Counted from the stretch's first letter, positions 18,341 to 30,350 are shown. The stretch is DNA of 64,000 bases from Vagococcus martis (GCF_002026305.1 NZ_MVAB01000001.1:2308001-2372000), one strand, 5' to 3'. The notes: a model not told the origin generated them from the sequence alone. Translations and numbers: made by a program.

Positions 18341-19611
18341 TTAATAATTAAAATAACTGGCAATTTCTGCCGCATGTTCTCCAGCAACATGTCCCGTACA
18401 AAACGCCGCGGTAATATTAAACCCACCAGTGTAGCCATTAATATCTAGTAACTCACCACAGAAAAATAGGCCGTTAACGCATTTACTTTCCATTGTTTTT
18501 GGGTTCACTTCTTTTAGACTAATCCCACCACCTGTGACAAACGATTTATCAAGTGGATAGGTTTTATTAACTGTAAACGTAAGGTGTTTGATTTCACCAA
18601 CAAGAGTATCAATCTCTTTTTCCGTTACTTGTTTGAAAGGTGTTTGTGTGTCAATCCCGCTGCGAGTAAGTAAAAACTCGAGATACCGTTCTTGCATCAA
18701 TGGTTTTAACGCATTTTTAATTGATTTATTTCCATCTTCTTTTTGAATAGAAACAATTTGCTGTTTGATATCTTGTTCAGATTTTAGTGGAAATAAATCG
18801 AGAGACATCGTGACATTTTTTGTCCTTTTTCTAGTAGTTGATTGACAAACATACTACAACGAAGTGCTGCAGGACCAGAAATACCAGAATGGGTAAACAA
18901 CGCATCCATCTCATGAGTGACAACGACTTTTCCTTTTTCATCAATTACCGATAACCCAATATCTCGTAACGATAAGCCTTGAAGTTCGCGACTTTGGATG
19001 AATGGCTCTTCTGATAAAAGAGGTGACTCAGTGGGGAATAATTTCGTAATGGTGTGCCCAACTTTTTTAGCTAACGTGTACCCATCTCCAGTCGAACCAG
19101 TGTATTGATATGTTTTACCACCAGTGGCTAAAACGACACAAGGAGCGTTAATTTCTTCTTTTGTATCAGTCACAACGCCAGTGATATTGCCATCAGTCAC
19201 TAATAATTTTTTAACGGTTGTTTTCATTTTTAACTCAACATTTAACTCAGCTAAACGGTCAAATAGCCCATTAACAATCGCTTTTGACGTATTGGCAACA
19301 GGAAACATTCTCCCGTGATCTTCTTCTTTTAAGTGCACACCGTGGCTTTCAAAAAATTCCATGATGTCATAATTGTTGAATTGTGAGAAAGTACTATATA
19401 GAAATTTTCCATTACCAGGAATGAACGAAATAATTTCTTCGGGCGCTCTGTTATTTGTAACATTGCATCGACCTCCGCCAGTTAAACGTAATTTTTTTCC
19501 AAGCATTTTATTTTTATCGATAATCATGACGCGAGCACCTTTTTCTGCGGCGGAAACGGCGGCCATCATACCACTTGTTCCTCCACCAATGACAATGACA
19601 TCTACACTCAT
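18341..19611 (-). pseudogene. HI0933/YhiN-family FAD-dependent oxidoreductase, frameshifted
   Basis: Two overlapping frames together make a normal-length protein of about 423 residues. The N-terminal part has the FAD-binding VIGGGTSGMMAAVSAAEKGA and GGGRCNVTNN; the C-terminal part has GGGISLKEVNPKTMESK and TGGFNITAAFCTGHVAGE. The break is at a six-base A-run on the coding strand (plus 18816-18821): with a seventh A the text would read EKGQKNVTMSLDLF. The gene is thus either freshly broken or miscalled by one base. Family members bind FAD; their substrate is not established. ATG 19611 follows GAAAGGAGTG. Confidence 0.85.
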
Positions 19612-19680
19612 CTAGTGTCACTCCTTTCGTTATTGAATTGTTAGTCTATCATACTTTTTTTAAAATTTGATGAGAAAATA

Positions 19681-19710
19681 TTTTTTTTTTTTAATAAAAT
19701 AATATATAAT
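19681..19710 (+). promoter_or_regulatory. gdhA promoter with a 12-T tract in the -35 position
   Basis: TATAAT is at 19705-19710, 32 bases before the ATG. A run of twelve T (19681-19692) covers the place where a -35 element would lie, and no TTGACA-like box is present. Confidence 0.5.
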
Positions 19711-19742
19711 ACTAACTATGTTAAAGAAGGGAATGATACATT

Positions 19743-21089
19743 ATGTCAGCAAAAGATTATGTAACAAGTATGTTGAACGAAGTAAAAGAGAAGTATGGTT
19801 ACCAACCAGAGTACATCCAAGCAGTGGAAGAATTCTTAACAACAGTGACACCATTTTTAGAAAAAAATCCGGTTTACTGTGAGAAAAACATTCTAGGTCA
19901 GTTAATTGTACCTGAACGTTTAATCGAATTCCGTGTTCCATGGATGTCAGATTCAGGTGAGTGGATGGTGAATACTGGTTATCGTGTTCAATACAACTCA
20001 GCTTTAGGACCATACAAAGGTGGATTACGTTTTCATCCTTCTGTCAATCAAAGTATCATGAAATTCCTATCGTTTGAACAAATTTTCAAAAACAGTTTAA
20101 CCTCATTACCAATAGGTGGCGGTAAAGGGGGAAGTGATTTCAACCCTAAAGGCAAATCAGATGGCGAAATCATGCGTTTCTGTCAAAGTTTTATGCAAGA
20201 ATTACAAAAACATATTGGCCCAAACATGGACGTTCCTGCTGGTGATATGGGTGTTGGTGGTCGTGAGATTGGGTATTTATATGGTGAATACAAACGTCTT
20301 AACGGGTATCAAGCAGGTGTTTTAACTGGTAAACCATTAGCTTTCTGGGGAAGTTTAGCTCGTACTGAAGCAACCGGCTATGGATTAGTTTACTTTGTTA
20401 AGTACTTACTTAAAGACAAAGGGGATTCATTAAAAGGCAAACGTGTAATGGTTTCAGGTAGTGGTAACGTGGCAATTTACGCGATTGAAAAAGCACAAGA
20501 ATTAGGTGCAACAGTATTAGGCTGTTCAGATTCTTCTGGTTACATCATTGATGAAGATGGCGTGGATTGTGAATTAGTCAAAGAAATCAAAGAAGTAAAA
20601 CGTGGTCGTTTAAGTGAATACGCTGCGGCAAAACCAAATGCAAAATATGTTGAAAATGCGTCAATTTGGACAGAAGACATTGCTTATGAAGTGGCTTTAC
20701 CATGTGCGACTCAAAATGAAATTGGACTTGACGAAGCGGACGTATTAATCAAAAACGGCGTAAAAGTATTAGCAGAAGGTGCGAACATGCCGACTAAACT
20801 TGAAGCTCTACACAAATTAACTCAATCAGGTGTGGTGTATTGTCCAGGTAAAGCATCAAACGCTGGTGGTGTGGCAGTATCTGCTTTAGAAATGGCGCAA
20901 AACGCACAACGTTTACCATGGACTTTCGAACAAGTTGATTCAGAACTTGATAACATCATGAAAAACATCTACGAAACATGTGCGACAACGGCAAAAGAAT
21001 ATGCACAAGAAGACGATTTATTAACTGGCGCAAACATCGCTGGATTCGAGCGTGTGGCTAAAGCAATGTTAGCTCAAGGACTTGTGTAA
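19743..21089 (+). CDS. gdhA: NADP-specific glutamate dehydrogenase
   Basis: A 448-residue GDH of the hexameric bacterial type. It carries the glutamate/2-oxoglutarate site PIGGGKGGSDFNP with catalytic Lys128, Asp168 in PAGDMGVG, and a dinucleotide-binding SGSGNVAIYA. The 448-residue length is that of NADP-linked biosynthetic enzymes, which form glutamate from 2-oxoglutarate and ammonia. AAGAAGGGA lies 9 bases before the ATG. No clear terminator separates it from pgi, so some readthrough is possible. Confidence 0.94.
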   Translation: MSAKDYVTSMLNEVKEKYGYQPEYIQAVEEFLTTVTPFLEKNPVYCEKNILGQLIVPERLIEFRVPWMSDSGEWMVNTGYRVQYNSALGPYKGGLRFHPSVNQSIMKFLSFEQIFKNSLTSLPIGGGKGGSDFNPKGKSDGEIMRFCQSFMQELQKHIGPNMDVPAGDMGVGGREIGYLYGEYKRLNGYQAGVLTGKPLAFWGSLARTEATGYGLVYFVKYLLKDKGDSLKGKRVMVSGSGNVAIYAIEKAQELGATVLGCSDSSGYIIDEDGVDCELVKEIKEVKRGRLSEYAAAKPNAKYVENASIWTEDIAYEVALPCATQNEIGLDEADVLIKNGVKVLAEGANMPTKLEALHKLTQSGVVYCPGKASNAGGVAVSALEMAQNAQRLPWTFEQVDSELDNIMKNIYETCATTAKEYAQEDDLLTGANIAGFERVAKAMLAQGLV

Positions 21090-21206
21090 TAAAAATTCTC
21101 CACGTTTTGTTATAAACTATCTGAAAAAGATGTGCAAAATTCAAAAAAATGGTAGAATAGGTATGTATTCTTGTACGAAGAATCACATATTACTAGGAGG
21201 ATGATT

Positions 21207-22556
21207 ATGTCACATATTCGTTTTGATTATTCAAATGTCGGTACATTTATTGGTGAGCATGAATTAGGTTACATGCAAGCAGAAGTTACTGCAGCCCACA
21301 ATACATTGCGTGAGGGAACTGGACCAGGAAATGATTTCCGTGGTTGGATTGACTTACCAGAAAACTATGATAAAGAAGAATTTGCTCGCGTTAAAAAAGC
21401 AGCAGAAAAAATTCAATCAGATTCAGATATTTTAATCGTCATCGGAATCGGTGGATCATACTTAGGAGCTAAAGCTGCTATCGACTTTTTAAACCACTCA
21501 TTCTACAATCTTTTAGATAACGAAGAAAGAAAAACACCACAAGTATTCTTTGCTGGAAATTCTATCAGCTCAACTTATTTAGCTGATTTAATCCAAATTA
21601 TTGGCGACAAAGACTTCTCAGTGAATGTTATTTCTAAATCTGGTACAACTACTGAACCAGCGATTGCTTTTAGAGTCTTTAAAGATTTATTAGAGAAAAA
21701 ATACGGTAAAGAAGAAGCAAACAAACGTATCTATGCAACAACTGATAAAGCACGTGGCGCTGTTAAAACAGAAGCTGACGTTGAAGGTTGGGAAACCTTT
21801 GTTATTCCTGATGATGTTGGGGGACGATTCACTGTGTTAACACCAGTTGGATTACTTCCAATCGCTGTAACAGGTGCTAACATTGATGAGTTAATGAAAG
21901 GTGCTGCTGACGCTCGTGTTGCTTACAGCTCTGATGATTTAACAAAAAATGAAGCGTATCAATATGCCGCATTACGTAACATTTTATACCGTAAAGGAAA
22001 AGTAACGGAGTTATTAATCAATTACGAACCAAACTTACAATACTTCTCTGAATGGTGGAAACAATTATTCGGCGAGTCTGAAGGGAAAGACCAAAAAGGT
22101 ATCTACCCATCAAGCGCGAACTTCTCAACTGACTTACATTCATTAGGTCAATACATTCAAGAAGGACGTCGTAACATTTTTGAGACAGTTATTAAAGTAG
22201 ACAAACCTCGTAAAAATGTGGAAATTCCAGTACTTGATCAAGACTTAGATGGTTTAGGTTACATTCAAGGAAAAGAAATTGATTTTGTTAACACAAAAGC
22301 ATTTGAAGGAACACTTTTAGCACATACAGATGGTGGCGTACCAAACTTTGTGGTAAATATCCCTGAAACGGATGCTTATACACTAGGCTACTTAATGTAC
22401 TTCTTTGAAATCGCAGTTGGTATTTCTGGTTATTTAAATGGCGTAAACCCATTTGACCAACCAGGTGTAGAAGCATACAAGAAAAATATGTTTGCTTTAC
22501 TTGGAAAACCAGGCTTTGAAGAGTTAGCAAAAGAATTAAATGAACGTCTTAAATAA
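21207..22556 (+). CDS. pgi: Glucose-6-phosphate isomerase
   Basis: This is the 449-residue short Gram-positive form of phosphoglucose isomerase, interconverting glucose 6-phosphate and fructose 6-phosphate in glycolysis. Features are [27 protein letters not shown] and [20 protein letters not shown] at 21195-21200 touches an ATG at 21201, but the second ATG at 21207 is properly spaced and gives the usual N-terminus [10 protein letters not shown]. It ends in a strong terminator. Confidence 0.95.
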   Translation: MSHIRFDYSNVGTFIGEHELGYMQAEVTAAHNTLREGTGPGNDFRGWIDLPENYDKEEFARVKKAAEKIQSDSDILIVIGIGGSYLGAKAAIDFLNHSFYNLLDNEERKTPQVFFAGNSISSTYLADLIQIIGDKDFSVNVISKSGTTTEPAIAFRVFKDLLEKKYGKEEANKRIYATTDKARGAVKTEADVEGWETFVIPDDVGGRFTVLTPVGLLPIAVTGANIDELMKGAADARVAYSSDDLTKNEAYQYAALRNILYRKGKVTELLINYEPNLQYFSEWWKQLFGESEGKDQKGIYPSSANFSTDLHSLGQYIQEGRRNIFETVIKVDKPRKNVEIPVLDQDLDGLGYIQGKEIDFVNTKAFEGTLLAHTDGGVPNFVVNIPETDAYTLGYLMYFFEIAVGISGYLNGVNPFDQPGVEAYKKNMFALLGKPGFEELAKELNERLK

Positions 22557-22567
22557 GACTAATATAA

Positions 22568-22597
22568 GTGTCTGGCAATATTGCCAGGCACTTTTTT
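22568..22597 (+). terminator. Terminator after pgi
   Basis: GTGTCTGGCAAT and ATTGCCAGGCAC form a 12-bp stem with one G-T pair and almost no loop (the centre will open to about 4 bases), followed by TTTTTT. A third copy of the arm, GCCAGACAC at 22601-22609, could compete for the left arm. Confidence 0.88.
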
Positions 22598-22765
22598 AAT
22601 GCCAGACACGATTTACAAGGTATTAAATGTAAAATTCATTCCTATAATTAGTTAAGATAAGAGGATACCACAACTAAGAAAACTAGCCTAAGAGATGATT
22701 AAAAATAAAATATAATCAACTTTTAGTTAGAGTTACTTTACACTTATCAAAAGGAGAATGTATAT

Positions 22766-22837
22766 ATGTTGATTATCTCAAGTACAAAAGAGTACTTGAA
22801 AAGATCAAAAAACCTTCCAATTAATTGGAAGGAATGA
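22766..22837 (+). CDS. Possible 23-residue small ORF
   Basis: AAAAGGAG (22749-22756) is 9 bases before an ATG that opens 23 codons, beginning MLIISSTKEYLK and ending NLPINWKE. The last codons overlap the hairpin that terminates the opposite-strand gene, which argues against strong selection for coding. It may be a real small protein, a gene remnant or chance. I do not recognise it. Confidence 0.25.
   Translation: MLIISSTKEYLKRSKNLPINWKE
22807..22832 (-). terminator. Terminator of the small minus-strand gene
   Basis: A 20-base perfect palindrome (22813-22832, halves CCTTCCAATT / AATTGGAAGG) is preceded on the plus strand by six A, i.e. followed by a U-run on the minus strand. Confidence 0.82.
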
Positions 22838-23011
22838 TTAGGGTGCTTTAGTCCCGAACATATTCATTTTTGGTTTTGGAATTTCCTTGTTGTGCTGAGC
22901 GGCTAACTCCATTGCCTTGACGTACAAATCTAACTTTTGTTCAAGAGTCAACTCTTTTTTTTCAGACATTAAAACAGATTGAGCAAATTTTTCTTTATCA
23001 ATATAAATCAT
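22838..23011 (-). CDS. Small conserved-looking soluble protein, function unknown
   Basis: A 57-residue protein starting MIYIDKEKFAQSV, with a charged helical centre (EKKELTLEQKLDLYVKAME) and a Pro/Lys end KPKMNMFGTKAP. An in-frame GTG at 23020 touches the ribosome binding site AGGTGGG, so the ATG at 23011 is preferred. A minus-strand TATAAT (23046-23051) lies upstream and a strong terminator downstream, which supports a real monocistronic gene. I do not recognise the family. Confidence 0.65.
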   Translation of the reverse strand: MIYIDKEKFAQSVLMSEKKELTLEQKLDLYVKAMELAAQHNKEIPKPKMNMFGTKAP

Positions 23012-23174
23012 ACGTTTCACCCACCTTTAGTCATTCTACTATTATATTATAGCAAAAGATGAACAAAAAAAGTGTTTGAAATATGAGATTATTTTGTGAA
23101 ATATTTTTTATTAGTGATAAAAGATGGTATAATACTGAGATAGGAATAATTAGACTATTAAGGAGAAAGAGTTT

Positions 23175-23363
23175 ATGATGGCTAAAGATTTTGTTGAGGA
23201 ACTATCTCATTTAAAGGCTATACTCGTTTTAGAAGAAAATGTTGATATGGGTCGTTTTAATCAGTTGTATAATACTGCAATTGATCAGATGATTCAAGGT
23301 GGGCGAGTTAACAAAGAGATGATGGAAGAATTATTATATTTTAGAAATTTAATTAATCATTAA
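23175..23363 (+). CDS. Small helical protein, function unknown
   Basis: A 62-residue acidic protein, MMAKDFVEELSHLK onward, predicted all helical, with AAGGAG 9 bases before the first of two adjacent ATG codons. Its TATAAT-containing promoter region (about 23130) is separate from the minus-strand gene. It precedes the DUF1361 gene by 41 bases and is probably co-transcribed. No family recognised. Confidence 0.65.
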   Translation: MMAKDFVEELSHLKAILVLEENVDMGRFNQLYNTAIDQMIQGGRVNKEMMEELLYFRNLINH

Positions 23364-23404
23364 AGATTAATAGTTATGACACAAAGTTTTTTGGGGGTGA
23401 AAAG

Positions 23405-24034
23405 ATGAAAAATATTGTACGATTTATGAGTGTGTTTATAATTATTGGTGCATACAATACACGTTTTTCATTCTTATCATTAAATATCTTCTTAGCTTAT
23501 ATTCCACTAGAATTATCATTTCAGTTTTTTCGTGTGAAACATTCTTATTTAAAGCTAGGTATAGCAGCATTATTTATGCTCTATTTCCCTAATATACCAT
23601 ATTTAGTGACAGATATTATTCATATGGATATATTAAATATATATAATCAATTTACCGGTGATAGTATTAAAAACTTAAGTGATTGGGCGTTGACAATCGT
23701 TCTTTTTTTATCGGTTTTTAGTTTTGTTCTTTTAGGATTTGGTCAACTTCTTAAACTCATGATGTATACTAAAAAACGATATGATTTATCAACAGTACAA
23801 GTCAATCTAGCTTTAACGTCAATTTGTTTCTTATCGTCACTAGGAATTTACGCTGGAAGATTTCCACCGCGATTTCATTCGATTGATATTTTCAGTAGAC
23901 CGTGGTATGTGTTTAAAACCATCTTCTTTGATTGGTCAGTTGTAAAATTAGAAATAGTGTTACTATTTTTATTTTTACATTTATGTATTATAGGTGTGAT
24001 GACCATGAATCGACAGTTATCAAAATTAAACTAA
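23405..24034 (+). CDS. DUF1361-family membrane protein
   Basis: A 209-residue protein with about six membrane helices. It carries the pattern of the DUF1361 family: LSLNIFLAYIPLELSF in the second helix, FPNIPYLVTDIIHM after the third, and GIYAGRFPPRFHSIDIFSRPW before the last. Function of the family is unknown. GGGGGTG precedes the ATG by 7 bases. It ends in a long hairpin shared with the convergent MFS gene. Confidence 0.78.
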   Translation: MKNIVRFMSVFIIIGAYNTRFSFLSLNIFLAYIPLELSFQFFRVKHSYLKLGIAALFMLYFPNIPYLVTDIIHMDILNIYNQFTGDSIKNLSDWALTIVLFLSVFSFVLLGFGQLLKLMMYTKKRYDLSTVQVNLALTSICFLSSLGIYAGRFPPRFHSIDIFSRPWYVFKTIFFDWSVVKLEIVLLFLFLHLCIIGVMTMNRQLSKLN

Positions 24035-24079
24035 AAAACTCATCGACAACTTATGAAAATAAGTTCGATGAGTTTTTTT
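24033..24079. terminator. Bidirectional terminator between the DUF1361 and MFS genes
   Basis: ACTCATCGA...TCGATGAGT forms the lower stem and AACTTAT-GAAA-ATAAGTT the upper stem, flanked by six A on the left and T-run on the right. This is a long, strong hairpin. Confidence 0.92.
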
Positions 24080-25283
24080 AATAGTTTTCTGCTCCTTTTT
24101 TAAGGAACATTAAAGATGCAGCAGCTAAAATACCAAGTGCTAGGAAATAAATGAAAGCTGATAAATACGAATCTGAACTATCAACTAAGGCACCAATGAT
24201 AATTTGAGCAGTCGCACCACCTAGAATACCACCAGTTGAGATGGTTGAGTAGCTTGGGGCGAAATTTTTTCCAGTAAACACTTTTAACGGAATGGTCATC
24301 AAGGTAACAAAGGCAACAGTCATACTTAATGTTGCTAAACCTAATATAAGGATGAACAAAGCTAAAGAGTGCACATAATAAGATAAAAAGACAAGAGATG
24401 AACCGATGATAGCCATTATTTTAATCACAAGCGTGTCTTTATCAGCGAAAAACTTGCTGACAACAAAACTACCACCAATTGCTCCAACCAAAGCAAATAC
24501 ACCAACGCATGAGCTGACAAAACCTGATTGTGTTAATGTAATCCCACGTTGACTGGTTAAAAAGCTCGGTAACCAGTTGTTAATACCATAAAGTAAGCTA
24601 TTAACAAAAAAAGCAGCTGCAAATAAAGTCCAGATGTTACGGTTTTTCCAAATTTTTAGTAAGGAAACTTTTTCAGTGTCTTCTTTAATCATTTCTTCTG
24701 CTTGTTTTTGTGGAGTTGGAATTCCTTTTGCAATAATGAATGACGCTACAATGGCTAAAATAGTTAGTAATATATAAGCAAATTTCCAGTTGTATTTGTC
24801 AATGATTGGTGAGAGTAAAACAGGACCAATCACACCAGCAATACCAGAAGATGAAATGAGAATTCCTTTAGCAAATGTTCGTCGTTCTATTGGAAAATGA
24901 TCGATGATTTCTTTACTTGATGCTGATGGGTAACCAGAGTGAGCTAACATTCCGGTTAATAGACGAATGGCTAATAACATCGTCACTGTTTGACCAAAGC
25001 TAAAGATTAAATCAAATACCCCAATCATAAAGACGGACCAGATTAGCACTTTTTTTGCACCAAATTTATTAATTGCAAAACTCATTGGGACTTGCATGAT
25101 AGCATATCCAATAAAAAAAGCACTCAAAATAAGTCCTTTTTGGCTTTCTGTCATGGGGATGTCTTTACTAATTGAAATAATTGAAATACCAACAGACAAT
25201 TTATCGATATAGACTATCACGTAGCCTAAAAATAATGTCGAGAGTAAAAGAGATAAATTTACTTGATTTTTTGTGTTGTTCAT
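24078..25283 (-). CDS. MFS transporter (organic-anion:cation symporter-like)
   Basis: A 401-residue protein with 12 predicted helices. It has the motif DKLSVGISIISISKD after helix 1 and an MFS loop FGAKKVLIWSV between helices 2 and 3, close to the anion:cation symporter (ACS) branch that carries hexuronates, glucarate and similar acids. The substrate is not predictable. The frame is open from 25307, but the ATG at 25283 has GGAAAGG 8 bases upstream. A minus-strand promoter (TTTACA-17-TATATT) is at 25323-25351. Confidence 0.82.
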   Translation of the reverse strand: MNNTKNQVNLSLLLSTLFLGYVIVYIDKLSVGISIISISKDIPMTESQKGLILSAFFIGYAIMQVPMSFAINKFGAKKVLIWSVFMIGVFDLIFSFGQTVTMLLAIRLLTGMLAHSGYPSASSKEIIDHFPIERRTFAKGILISSSGIAGVIGPVLLSPIIDKYNWKFAYILLTILAIVASFIIAKGIPTPQKQAEEMIKEDTEKVSLLKIWKNRNIWTLFAAAFFVNSLLYGINNWLPSFLTSQRGITLTQSGFVSSCVGVFALVGAIGGSFVVSKFFADKDTLVIKIMAIIGSSLVFLSYYVHSLALFILILGLATLSMTVAFVTLMTIPLKVFTGKNFAPSYSTISTGGILGGATAQIIIGALVDSSDSYLSAFIYFLALGILAAASLMFLKKGAENY

Positions 25284-25322
25284 ACGCATATCCTTTCCTA
25301 CTAACAATATCAGTATTTATTA

Positions 25323-25351
25323 AATATACAGTTTTTTTAAAACGTTGTAAA
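25323..25351 (-). promoter_or_regulatory. Promoter of the MFS gene
   Basis: On the minus strand TTTACA (25346-25351) and TATATT (25323-25328) are 17 bases apart, about 40 bases before the start codon. Confidence 0.55.
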
Positions 25352-25394
25352 TTAAATTTAAAAACTTCATATAATTTTCGGAAAAAATGTGACT

Positions 25395-25423
25395 TTGCAA
25401 GATGTCTTGTTTTATTATAGAAT
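25395..25423 (+). promoter_or_regulatory. Promoter of parE-parC
   Basis: TTGCAA (25395-25400) and TAGAAT (25418-25423) with a 17-base spacer, leaving a leader of about 115 bases with no obvious terminator before parE. Confidence 0.5.
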
Positions 25424-25530
25424 AAGTGATGTTGCAAAAGAATGGGGGAATACCTGTTCTTTACATCGGCGAAAAGATAGCCTATTATTGATTAGAACAA
25501 GCAACTAACTTGTTTACGTTATGATGCTAG

Positions 25531-27561
<2,031 letters not shown>

Positions 27562-27589
27562 TTAGTACCAATAAAAGGAGAGAACAAGA

Positions 27590-30046
27590 ATGAATCAAGA
27601 GCATGGGATTCAAAATCTTAGTCTTGAAGATGTAATGGGGGACCGATTTGGTCGATACTCAAAATACATCATCCAAGATAGAGCCTTACCTGATATAAGA
27701 GATGGATTAAAACCTGTTCAACGTCGTATTCTATTTTCGATGAATAAAGACGGCAATACTTATGAAAAAAGTTTTAGAAAATCGGCAAAATCTGTCGGAA
27801 ATATTATGGGGAATTATCATCCTCATGGGGATAGTAGTATTTACGAAGCAATGGTGCGTATGAGTCAAGATTGGAAGTTACGTGAGCCGTTAATCGAAAT
27901 GCATGGGAACAACGGGAGTATGGACGGTGACCCTCCTGCTGCGATGCGTTATACTGAAGCACGTTTATCAAAACTTAGTGGTGAATTATTAAAAGATATC
28001 GAAAAAGAAACCGTGGATTTTGTTTGGAACTTTGATGACACAGAAAAAGAACCAACTGTTTTACCCGCAGGATTTCCTAACCTATTAGTTAATGGATCAA
28101 CAGGAATTTCAGCCGGTTATGCGACAGAAATTCCGACACATAATTTAGGTGAGGTGATAGATGGCACTATTTATTTAGTCGATCACCCAAATGCTAGTGT
28201 GGAAAAATTAATGGAATTTATTCCGGGACCAGATTTTCCGACAGGTGCGATTCTTCAAGGGAAAAAAGAATTGAAAAAAGCCTACGAAACTGGAAAGGGA
28301 CGAGTGATTATTCGCTCTAAGACAGAAATCGAACCACTAAAAGGTGGACGAGAGCAAATCGTGATTACGGAAATTCCTTATGAAGTCAATAAAGCCAACT
28401 TAGTGAAAAAAATGGATGAGTTACGTTTAACAAAACGCGTAGAAGGGATATCAGAGGTCAGAGATGAAACAGACAGAACTGGATTGCGTATTGTTGTTGA
28501 GCTACGTAAAGAAGTGGATGCAGAAGGAATTCTAAACTATCTACTGAAAAATACAGAGCTTCAAGTGAATTATAACTTCAATATGGTGGCAATTAACCAA
28601 TTAAGACCACAACAAGTGGGATTAAAAGATATTTTAGAAGGCTACATCACTCACCGTAAACAAGTGATTATTGACCGAAGTCAGTTTGATTTAAATAAAG
28701 CGAAAAAACGCGAGCATATTGTCTTAGGTTTAATGAAAGCTTTGTCTATTTTAGATGATGTGATTCGTATTATTCGTCAAAGTAAAGACAAAAAGAATGC
28801 CAAAGACAATTTGATTTCAGCGCATGATTTTAGTGAAGAACAAGCAGAAGCTATCGTGTCACTACAATTATACCGCTTAACCAATACAGATATCACAGCG
28901 CTTGAGCAAGAAGCAGCTGAGTTGGAAGAGCAAATCAAAGCACTTGAATTAATCATTAATAACCCAAGCGAATTATTAAAAGTCATGAAAAAAGAGCTTC
29001 GAGAAGTGAAGAAAAACTATGATACAGATAGACGAACTGTGTTAGAAGATAAGATTGAAGAAATCAATATTGAAACAGCTGTCATTGTGCCGCAAGAAGA
29101 TGTGATGGTTAGTGTCACACGAGAAGGTTACGTGAAACGTAGTAGCTTACGTTCATACGGTGCCTCAAAAGAAGACGACATCGAAATGAAAGACACCGAT
29201 GAATTGATTTATTCCGGTCAATTAAATACCCATCATCACGTGTTGTTTGTTACAACAAAGGGGAATATAATTTATCGACCTGTGCATGAATTAACAGATA
29301 AGAGATGGAAGGATGTCGGTGAACATTTTTCACAAACATTGAGTACACTCTTACCAAATGAGCAGATTTTAAAAGTATTTCCATATGAAACCCTAGACGA
29401 TACAACAGAATTTGTCTTTGTCACAAAAGAAGGAATGATTAAACGCACATTGATGAATGAATTTGCTAGCTGGCGAACATATAAGAGTCGCCCGTTGATG
29501 TGTATGAAGCTTAAAACAGAGACAGACGAGTTGATTAGCGCTAACTTAATTGATTCTACAAAAGCTTATGATGTCACATTAATTAGTCATTTAGGTTTTG
29601 GTTTACGTTATGATTTAAGCGAGGTGCCAACAGTTGGCGCAAAAGCGTCAGGCGTGAAAGCTATTAACTTAAAAGAGGGAGACTATTTAGTTTCCACCCA
29701 TATTTTCTTAAGTGATGCGAAAGAGCATTTCGTGACACTTGTGACACAACGAGGTTCGGTTAAGAAAATGGATATTCTTGAGATTAATAAATTAGGCCGT
29801 GCCAAACGTGGTTTGATGGTTTTAAGAGAATTGAAAAATAATCCGCATCGTGTCTATGCTAGTCTTTCAACAAATGATCAAAATGAGTTAATAATAGTAG
29901 AAACTGAAAATGGTGCAAGTTATACATTGGATGTAAAAGACATACCTGTCAATGATCGGACGTCTAACGGATCATTTGCGACAAATGAAAAAACAGATGG
30001 CAAAATCACCAAGATAAGTATTTCACAAAAAGAGAACATAGAATAG
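27590..30046 (+). CDS. parC: DNA topoisomerase IV subunit A
   Basis: An 818-residue subunit with the DNA-cleavage tyrosine in [11 protein letters not shown] (Tyr121) and a C-terminal beta-pinwheel domain containing several KRSSL/GYVKR-type repeats. The quinolone-determining region reads [15 protein letters not shown]; the positions equal to E. coli Ser80 and Glu84 are Ser82 and Glu86, i.e. the usual susceptible residues. It starts 28 bases after parE with AAAGGAG, so the two are one operon ending in a terminator at 30049. Confidence 0.95.
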   Translation: MNQEHGIQNLSLEDVMGDRFGRYSKYIIQDRALPDIRDGLKPVQRRILFSMNKDGNTYEKSFRKSAKSVGNIMGNYHPHGDSSIYEAMVRMSQDWKLREPLIEMHGNNGSMDGDPPAAMRYTEARLSKLSGELLKDIEKETVDFVWNFDDTEKEPTVLPAGFPNLLVNGSTGISAGYATEIPTHNLGEVIDGTIYLVDHPNASVEKLMEFIPGPDFPTGAILQGKKELKKAYETGKGRVIIRSKTEIEPLKGGREQIVITEIPYEVNKANLVKKMDELRLTKRVEGISEVRDETDRTGLRIVVELRKEVDAEGILNYLLKNTELQVNYNFNMVAINQLRPQQVGLKDILEGYITHRKQVIIDRSQFDLNKAKKREHIVLGLMKALSILDDVIRIIRQSKDKKNAKDNLISAHDFSEEQAEAIVSLQLYRLTNTDITALEQEAAELEEQIKALELIINNPSELLKVMKKELREVKKNYDTDRRTVLEDKIEEINIETAVIVPQEDVMVSVTREGYVKRSSLRSYGASKEDDIEMKDTDELIYSGQLNTHHHVLFVTTKGNIIYRPVHELTDKRWKDVGEHFSQTLSTLLPNEQILKVFPYETLDDTTEFVFVTKEGMIKRTLMNEFASWRTYKSRPLMCMKLKTETDELISANLIDSTKAYDVTLISHLGFGLRYDLSEVPTVGAKASGVKAINLKEGDYLVSTHIFLSDAKEHFVTLVTQRGSVKKMDILEINKLGRAKRGLMVLRELKNNPHRVYASLSTNDQNELIIVETENGASYTLDVKDIPVNDRTSNGSFATNEKTDGKITKISISQKENIE

Positions 30047-30048
30047 TT

Positions 30049-30085
30049 AAAAAGAAGAAATCGTTTAATGGTTTCTTCTTTTTCT
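30049..30085 (+). terminator. Terminator after parC
   Basis: AAAAAGAAGAAA and TTTCTTCTTTTT form a 12-bp perfect stem with an 11-base loop, ending in a T-rich tail. Confidence 0.85.
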
Positions 30086-30260
30086 GTTATACGACACAAT
30101 ATGAAATGTAATCGCTGTTATAATACAGATGGTACAGTAAAGTAGAACAGTTGTTACACTTTAGCCTCCTTAATAAAACCTTAAGAAACTGTATAAACAC
30201 GCGATTAAAAGCATATTGTGTTTTTTTTAACAAAAATTGTATTTTTTTTCACTATAACAC

Positions 30261-30288
30261 TTGCGTGAATCTGTTTTTGTGTTATACT
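30261..30288 (+). promoter_or_regulatory. Promoter of pflB
   Basis: TTGCGT (30261-30266) and TATACT (30283-30288), 16 bases apart and with TGT before the -10. The leader is about 55 bases. Confidence 0.6.
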
Positions 30289-30350
30289 GAACATGTAAAG
30301 AAATTAAAAATAAAACTTTGAAACAACTAACTTAAGGAGGTTCTCATATT

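Larger units (their letters stand above)
30047..30350 (+). other. Intergenic region parC-pflB
   Basis: This 304-base gap holds the parC terminator (30049-30085), an extended -10 TGTTATAAT (30116-30124) that may be a distal pfl promoter, a GC-poor stretch with T-runs (30221-30249) and the proximal pflB promoter (30261-30288). I see no convincing gene. Confidence 0.6.

Noticed and set aside
30101-30145. 14-codon ORF MKCNRCYNTDGTVK with a CxxC motif between parC and pflB
   Set aside because: No ribosome binding site precedes it and it contains the putative extended -10 TGTTATAAT; length is within chance expectation.
30150-30175. AGGAGG on the minus strand followed by GTG TAA, a start-stop-like element
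   Set aside because: No promoter or gene follows on that strand; a six-base match in an A/T-rich gap is probably chance.
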